9,758 nt of DNA, taken from contig JAUNUZ010000057.1 of NCBI GenBank assembly GCA_030537915.1, forward strand, positions 1 through 9,758. The letters are read 5' to 3'. Each line of letters begins with the position of its first letter. The stretch's first letter is position 1. Shown one piece after another: positions 7,010 to 9,758 of this stretch. A program made the position numbers and the translations under genes. The notes beneath the pieces were generated by a model. It saw nothing but the letters and a program-made list of their open reading frames with translations, had not been told where the DNA came from and searched no databases. The stretch comes from Micrococcales bacterium. GTDB taxonomy: Bacteria > Actinomycetota > Actinomycetes > Actinomycetales > Dermatophilaceae.

Positions 7010-7019
7010 GGCGATCGCC
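7010..7019. repeat. Ten-base perfect palindrome upstream of the small membrane protein gene
   Basis: GGCGATCGCC is its own reverse complement. It lies about 20 bases before a -10-like CAGAAT, roughly at the -35 position of the gap between the two membrane protein genes. It could be an operator half or chance in GC-rich DNA. A second palindrome, GCTCGAGC, lies at 7029-7036. Confidence 0.4.
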
Positions 7020-7039
7020 CGGGGTGAGGCTCGAGCTGG

Positions 7040-7045
7040 CAGAAT
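7040..7045 (+). promoter_or_regulatory. Candidate -10 element of the small membrane protein gene
   Basis: CAGAAT resembles the TANNNT -10 pattern apart from its first base. It would place a start near 7052 and a leader of about 39 bases. This region is the first gap after the coupled hisI-trpE-membrane protein genes, and the next gene has a good ribosome binding site, consistent with a separate transcript. No -35 was identified. Confidence 0.3.
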
Positions 7046-7075
7046 GAGGGCGACCACCGCCCGCGAACGCAGCAC

Positions 7076-7081
7076 GAGGAG
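7076..7081 (+). promoter_or_regulatory. Ribosome binding site of the HGxxPAAW-like gene
   Basis: GAGGAG lies nine bases before the ATG at 7091 and fixes that start. Confidence 0.65.
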
Positions 7082-7090
7082 TCCTGGCAC

Positions 7091-7342
7091 ATGACCGAGT
7101 CGCAGCTTCACGATTCGTCCGATTCCGATGCGGTCTCGTCGCACGGCCACACCACCGCAGCCTGGACGGGCGTGGGCATCATGCTCGTCGCGACCGCGAT
7201 CATCTGCCTCGGCATGATCTTCGGCCTGCCGATCATGTGGATCCCCGGCATCCTCCTGTTCGTCGGCGGTGCCATCGCGTGGCCGGTGATGGACAAGGTC
7301 GGCTACGGGTCCGGTGGCCCGAAGGATCGCTCGGACAGCTAA
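7091..7342 (+). CDS. Small HGxxPAAW-like membrane protein
   Basis: An 83-residue protein with an acidic, Ser/Asp-rich N-terminus (1-17), then HGHTTAAWTGV (18-28), two membrane helices (about 26-45 and 48-65) and a short tail containing KVGYGSGG. This is the layout of the actinobacterial HGxxPAAW family, named for a His-Gly-x-x-Pro-Ala-Ala-Trp motif before the first helix. Here the proline is replaced by threonine (HGHTTAAW). The function of the family is unknown. It has its own ribosome binding site and is separated by 159 bp from the membrane protein before it and by 71 bp from trpC after it. It lies inside the trp gene run but is probably not tightly coupled to it. The protein is real by composition, ribosome binding site and family resemblance; no role can be assigned. 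Confidence 0.85.
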   Translation: MTESQLHDSSDSDAVSSHGHTTAAWTGVGIMLVATAIICLGMIFGLPIMWIPGILLFVGGAIAWPVMDKVGYGSGGPKDRSDS

Positions 7343-7379
7343 CTCCTGCACCGCAGCCCTCGACCGACCCGTCCGGATT

Positions 7380-7398
7380 CGGAGCGCGCGCAGCTCCG
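7380..7398 (+). promoter_or_regulatory. Six-base-pair hairpin just upstream of the trpC promoter
   Basis: CGGAGC (7380-7385) and GCTCCG (7393-7398) are perfect inverted repeats around a seven-base loop, extendable by G-T pairs. There is no run of T after it, so it is not a classical intrinsic terminator. It ends four bases before the trpC -10 element and lies where the -35 and spacer should be. It could be an operator, a weak end for the upstream transcript, or chance. Confidence 0.4.
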
Positions 7399-7401
7399 GG
7401 C

Positions 7402-7407
7402 TAGCCT
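7402..7407 (+). promoter_or_regulatory. Leaderless promoter of the trpC-trpB-trpA unit (-10 element)
   Basis: TAGCCT is a full match to TANNNT and is separated by exactly six bases from the GTG of trpC. Transcription at normal distance would start on the start codon itself. No ribosome binding site precedes trpC, as expected for a leaderless message. No clear -35 is seen. This is the best promoter candidate in the window. Confidence 0.6.
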
Positions 7408-7413
7408 GAGGCG

Positions 7414-8238
7414 GTGGCAACCGTTCTCGACGACATCATCGCCGGGGTCCGTGACGACCTCGAGGCCCGGCAACGCCAGATAAGCCTGGACGACCTGAAG
7501 GAGCGAGCCGGCCACCAGGAGCCGGCAAGGAACGCCCTAGCCGCCCTGCGCGGCCGCAGTGGCGGCGTCCGCGTCATAGCGGAGGTGAAGCGGTCGAGCC
7601 CCAGCAAGGGGGCGCTCGCCATGATCGCGGACCCCGCGTCGCTGGCCCGGGACTACGAGGCCGGTGGCGCAAGCGCCGTCAGCGTCCTCACCGAAGGGCG
7701 CCGCTTCGGTGGCAGCCTGGCGGATCTCGCATCGGTCCGCGCCGCCGTCGACATCCCGGTGCTGCGCAAGGACTTCGTCGTCACGGCCTACCAGATTTGG
7801 GAGGCGCGGGCGTACGGGGCGGATCTGGTCCTGCTCATCGTCGCGGCGCTGAACCAAGACGAGCTCGTCGGCCTCATCGAACGCACGCGATCCCTGGGGA
7901 TGACGCCGCTCGTCGAGGTCCACGACGAAGACGAGGCCCAGCGCGCCATCGCAGCCGGAGCCGACCTCATCGGAATCAACAACCGCAACCTGAAGACCCT
8001 GGACGTCGACCGGTCGACCTTCGCTCGCGTCTGCGCGAGCCTGCCTGAGCACATCGTGCGGATCGCGGAGTCGGGGGTGCGCGGCCCCCACGATGTGCTG
8101 GAGCTCTCGCGAGCCCAAGCCGACGCCGTGCTCGTCGGGGAGGCGCTTGTCACCGGTGGTGATCCGCGCTCGGCGGTCGCCGACCTTGTCGCCGCGGGTC
8201 AGCACCCCTCGTCACGTCGCCAAGGCACGAGCTTGTGA
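7414..8238 (+). CDS. trpC: Indole-3-glycerol-phosphate synthase
   Basis: Cytosolic TIM-barrel enzyme that closes the ring of 1-(o-carboxyphenylamino)-1-deoxyribulose 5-phosphate to give indole-3-glycerol phosphate, the substrate of tryptophan synthase. The 274-residue chain has [12 protein letters not shown] (55-66), [12 protein letters not shown] (90-101), VLRKDFV (116-122), LVEVH (166-170), GINNRNLKT (187-195), IAESGV (217-222) and LVGEALV (240-246). Glu57, Lys59, Lys119, Glu168, Asn189 and Ser220 line up with Glu51, Lys53, Lys110, Glu159, Asn180 and Ser211 of the Sulfolobus enzyme at a near-constant offset, so the active site is complete. It is a single-domain TrpC with no fused TrpF. The GTG start is leaderless in form. 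The stop TGA overlaps the trpB start region (GTGATG). Confidence 0.98.
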   Translation: MATVLDDIIAGVRDDLEARQRQISLDDLKERAGHQEPARNALAALRGRSGGVRVIAEVKRSSPSKGALAMIADPASLARDYEAGGASAVSVLTEGRRFGGSLADLASVRAAVDIPVLRKDFVVTAYQIWEARAYGADLVLLIVAALNQDELVGLIERTRSLGMTPLVEVHDEDEAQRAIAAGADLIGINNRNLKTLDVDRSTFARVCASLPEHIVRIAESGVRGPHDVLELSRAQADAVLVGEALVTGGDPRSAVADLVAAGQHPSSRRQGTSL

Positions 8239-9515
8239 TGGCCGACCAGATGCCCCAGAGCCACAGCCCCATCGGGCGATTCGGCTCCTTCGGCGGCCGC
8301 TACGTCCCCGAGGCGCTCGTGGCGGCGCTGGAGGAACTCGACGAGGTCCGCCTCAAGGCCGAGGTCGACCCCGACTTCGTCGATGAACTCAACCGGCTGC
8401 ACCGCACCTACACGGGCCGCCCCAGCATCATCACTGAGGTGCGGCGGTTCGCTGAGCATGCCGGGGGCGCCCGAGTCTTCCTCAAGCGCGAGGACCTGAA
8501 CCACACCGGCTCGCACAAGATCAACAACGTGCTCGGCCAGGCACTCCTGACCAAGCGGATGGGCAAGCGCCGCGTCATCGCCGAAACCGGAGCAGGTCAG
8601 CATGGCGTCGCCACCGCGACGGCCGCCGCGCTCATGGGCCTCGAGTGCGTCGTCTACATGGGGGAGCGGGACACTCAGCGCCAGGCCCTGAACGTCGCGC
8701 GGATGCGTCTGCTCGGCGCGGAGGTCGTGCCGGTCACCAACGGCAGCCGCACCCTCAAGGACGCCGTCAACGAGGCCATGCGCGACTGGGTCACCAACGT
8801 CGCGAGCACGCACTACGTCCTGGGTACCGTGACCGGTCCGCACCCCTTCCCGGAGATGGTCCGCAACTTCCACAAGATCATCGGCGAGGAAGCGCGCGCT
8901 CAGATGCTCGCCGAGGTCGGGCGTCTGCCCGACGCGGTCTGCGCGTGTGTCGGCGGCGGCTCCAACGCCATGGGCATCTTCCACGCCTTCGTGCCCGAGC
9001 CTTCCGTTCGCCTCTTCGGCTTCGAGGCCGGGGGTGAGGGAATCGAGTCCGGCCGCCACGCGGCGCGGTTCGCGACCGGCACCCCGGGCGTCCTGCACGG
9101 CGCAGCCACTTATCTGCTCCAGAACGACGACGGCCAGACGATCGAGTCGCACTCGGTGTCCGCGGGTCTGGACTACCCGAGCGTCGGCCCCGAGCACGCC
9201 TACCTCTACCAGACCGGTCGAGCCGAATACCGCCCGATTGTCGACGACGAGGCCATGGAGGCGTTTCGCCTGTTGTGCCGCACGGAGGGGATCATTCCCG
9301 CCATCGAGAGTGCGCACGCGCTCGCCGGTGCCATGCAGGTGGGCCGAGAGCTTGGCCCCGAGGGGATCATCCTTGTCAACCTGTCCGGGCGCGGCGACAA
9401 GGATGTCGACACCGCGGCGCGCTGGTTCGGTCTCTTGGGCGAGGAGGACCTCGTCGGGGCCGCGGCGCTCAAGGCGGCCGAACCCGCCGCCGAAGCCGCC
9501 GGGAGTGGACGGTGA
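8238..9515 (+). CDS. trpB: Tryptophan synthase beta subunit
   Basis: PLP enzyme that condenses indole with serine to form tryptophan; works as an alpha2-beta2 complex with TrpA. The 425-residue protein has [11 protein letters not shown] (15-25), [16 protein letters not shown] (82-97) with the PLP-binding Lys94 (Lys87 in Salmonella), AETGAGQHG (115-123) with Glu116 corresponding to Glu109, the phosphate-binding GGGSNAMG (239-246), and NLSGRGDKD (381-389) with Ser383 near the PLP ring nitrogen. It is a canonical TrpB1; the C-terminal extension of about 20 residues is Ala/Glu-rich. The ATG at 8238 was chosen; the GTG directly before it (8235) would add one residue and make a four-base overlap with trpC, and AAGG upstream (8222-8225) could serve either. 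No trpM-like small gene lies between trpC and trpB, unlike Streptomyces. The stop overlaps trpA (GTGA). Confidence 0.98.
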   Translation: MADQMPQSHSPIGRFGSFGGRYVPEALVAALEELDEVRLKAEVDPDFVDELNRLHRTYTGRPSIITEVRRFAEHAGGARVFLKREDLNHTGSHKINNVLGQALLTKRMGKRRVIAETGAGQHGVATATAAALMGLECVVYMGERDTQRQALNVARMRLLGAEVVPVTNGSRTLKDAVNEAMRDWVTNVASTHYVLGTVTGPHPFPEMVRNFHKIIGEEARAQMLAEVGRLPDAVCACVGGGSNAMGIFHAFVPEPSVRLFGFEAGGEGIESGRHAARFATGTPGVLHGAATYLLQNDDGQTIESHSVSAGLDYPSVGPEHAYLYQTGRAEYRPIVDDEAMEAFRLLCRTEGIIPAIESAHALAGAMQVGRELGPEGIILVNLSGRGDKDVDTAARWFGLLGEEDLVGAAALKAAEPAAEAAGSGR

Positions 9516-9758
9516 CCCGGCTGGAGGACGTGCTCGCGGCGACGCGAGCCGAAGGACGTGCCGCGCTCGTCGCCTACCTGCCGGTCGGCTACCCCAGCGT
9601 TCCTGAATCTCTGGAGGCCATGCGCGCGGTCATCGAGGCCGGCGCCGACGTGGTCGAGGTCGGCTTCCCCTACAGCGACCCGCTCATGGACGGCCCGGTT
9701 ATCCAGGCCGCTGCCCTGCGCGCGCTGGAACAGGGTGTGCGCACGACAGACATCTTCG
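9512..9758 (+). CDS. trpA: Tryptophan synthase alpha subunit, 3' part outside window
   Basis: Cleaves indole-3-glycerol phosphate to indole and glyceraldehyde 3-phosphate and channels the indole to TrpB. Only the first 82 residues are present; the frame is open to the window edge. It shows [12 protein letters not shown] (18-29) and [19 protein letters not shown] (47-65). The catalytic pair Glu49 and Asp60 falls at exactly the residue numbers of the Salmonella enzyme, which supports the GTG start at 9512. That start overlaps the trpB stop in GTGA, so the two subunits are translationally coupled, as expected for a complex of equal stoichiometry. The rest of the gene cannot be judged. Confidence 0.97.
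   Translation, partial: MTRLEDVLAATRAEGRAALVAYLPVGYPSVPESLEAMRAVIEAGADVVEVGFPYSDPLMDGPVIQAAALRALEQGVRTTDIF

Noticed and set aside
7010..7019. GGCGATCGCC as a HIP1-type iterated palindrome
   Set aside because: The core matches the cyanobacterial HIP1 word, but I noticed only one copy in the window and the genes are actinobacterial; it is kept only as a possible local operator.
8199..9317. A 372-codon antisense frame across trpB
   Set aside because: It is opposite a complete canonical trpB and shows no domain of its own.

Overview
The window is very GC-rich, densely coding and reads as the chromosome of an actinobacterium. GTG starts are common and stop/start overlaps of four bases recur. Two families largely confined to actinobacteria are present, namely the Trp-operon-associated membrane protein and a small HGxxPAAW-type membrane protein. 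The gene order hisI-trpE-membrane protein-(small membrane protein)-trpC-trpB-trpA is also actinobacterial. A Micrococcales-like organism is my best guess, but only an inference. Ten protein genes and two probable leaderless promoters account for almost everything. There is no gene-free stretch over 300 bases, and I found no RNA gene, mobile element, CRISPR array or phage gene.

Left part (1-3428): late cobalamin (vitamin B12) biosynthesis. cobU runs leftward off the window edge and is divergent from cobD (cbiB) and cobQ (cbiP), which overlap and run rightward. These enzymes amidate the corrin ring (CobQ), attach the aminopropanol arm (CobD), and phosphorylate and then guanylylate the product (CobU). 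The 157-163 bp between cobU and cobD contains a single TpA step, where -10-like hexamers for both directions overlap.

Middle (3449-4105, minus strand): one gene for a DinB/mycothiol-dependent maleylpyruvate isomerase-like metal-binding protein (TIGR03085-type). It converges on cobQ with only 20 bp between stop codons and diverges from hisI.

Right part (4243-9758): histidine and tryptophan biosynthesis. hisI (leaderless GTG start), trpE and a four-helix membrane protein are joined by ATGA overlaps. After a 159 bp gap comes a small HGxxPAAW-like membrane protein with its own ribosome binding site. After another 71 bp comes trpC, with a very clear leaderless promoter, then trpB and trpA, again joined by overlaps; trpA is cut by the window end. 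TrpE (with a TrpG subunit not seen here) makes anthranilate, TrpC closes the indole ring, and TrpA/TrpB form tryptophan synthase. trpD, trpF and trpG are not in the window.

I see no previously undescribed system. The points most worth a second look are the inserted and C-terminally extended CobU, the shared divergent cob promoter, the precisely spaced leaderless promoters, and the two membrane proteins embedded in the trp genes.
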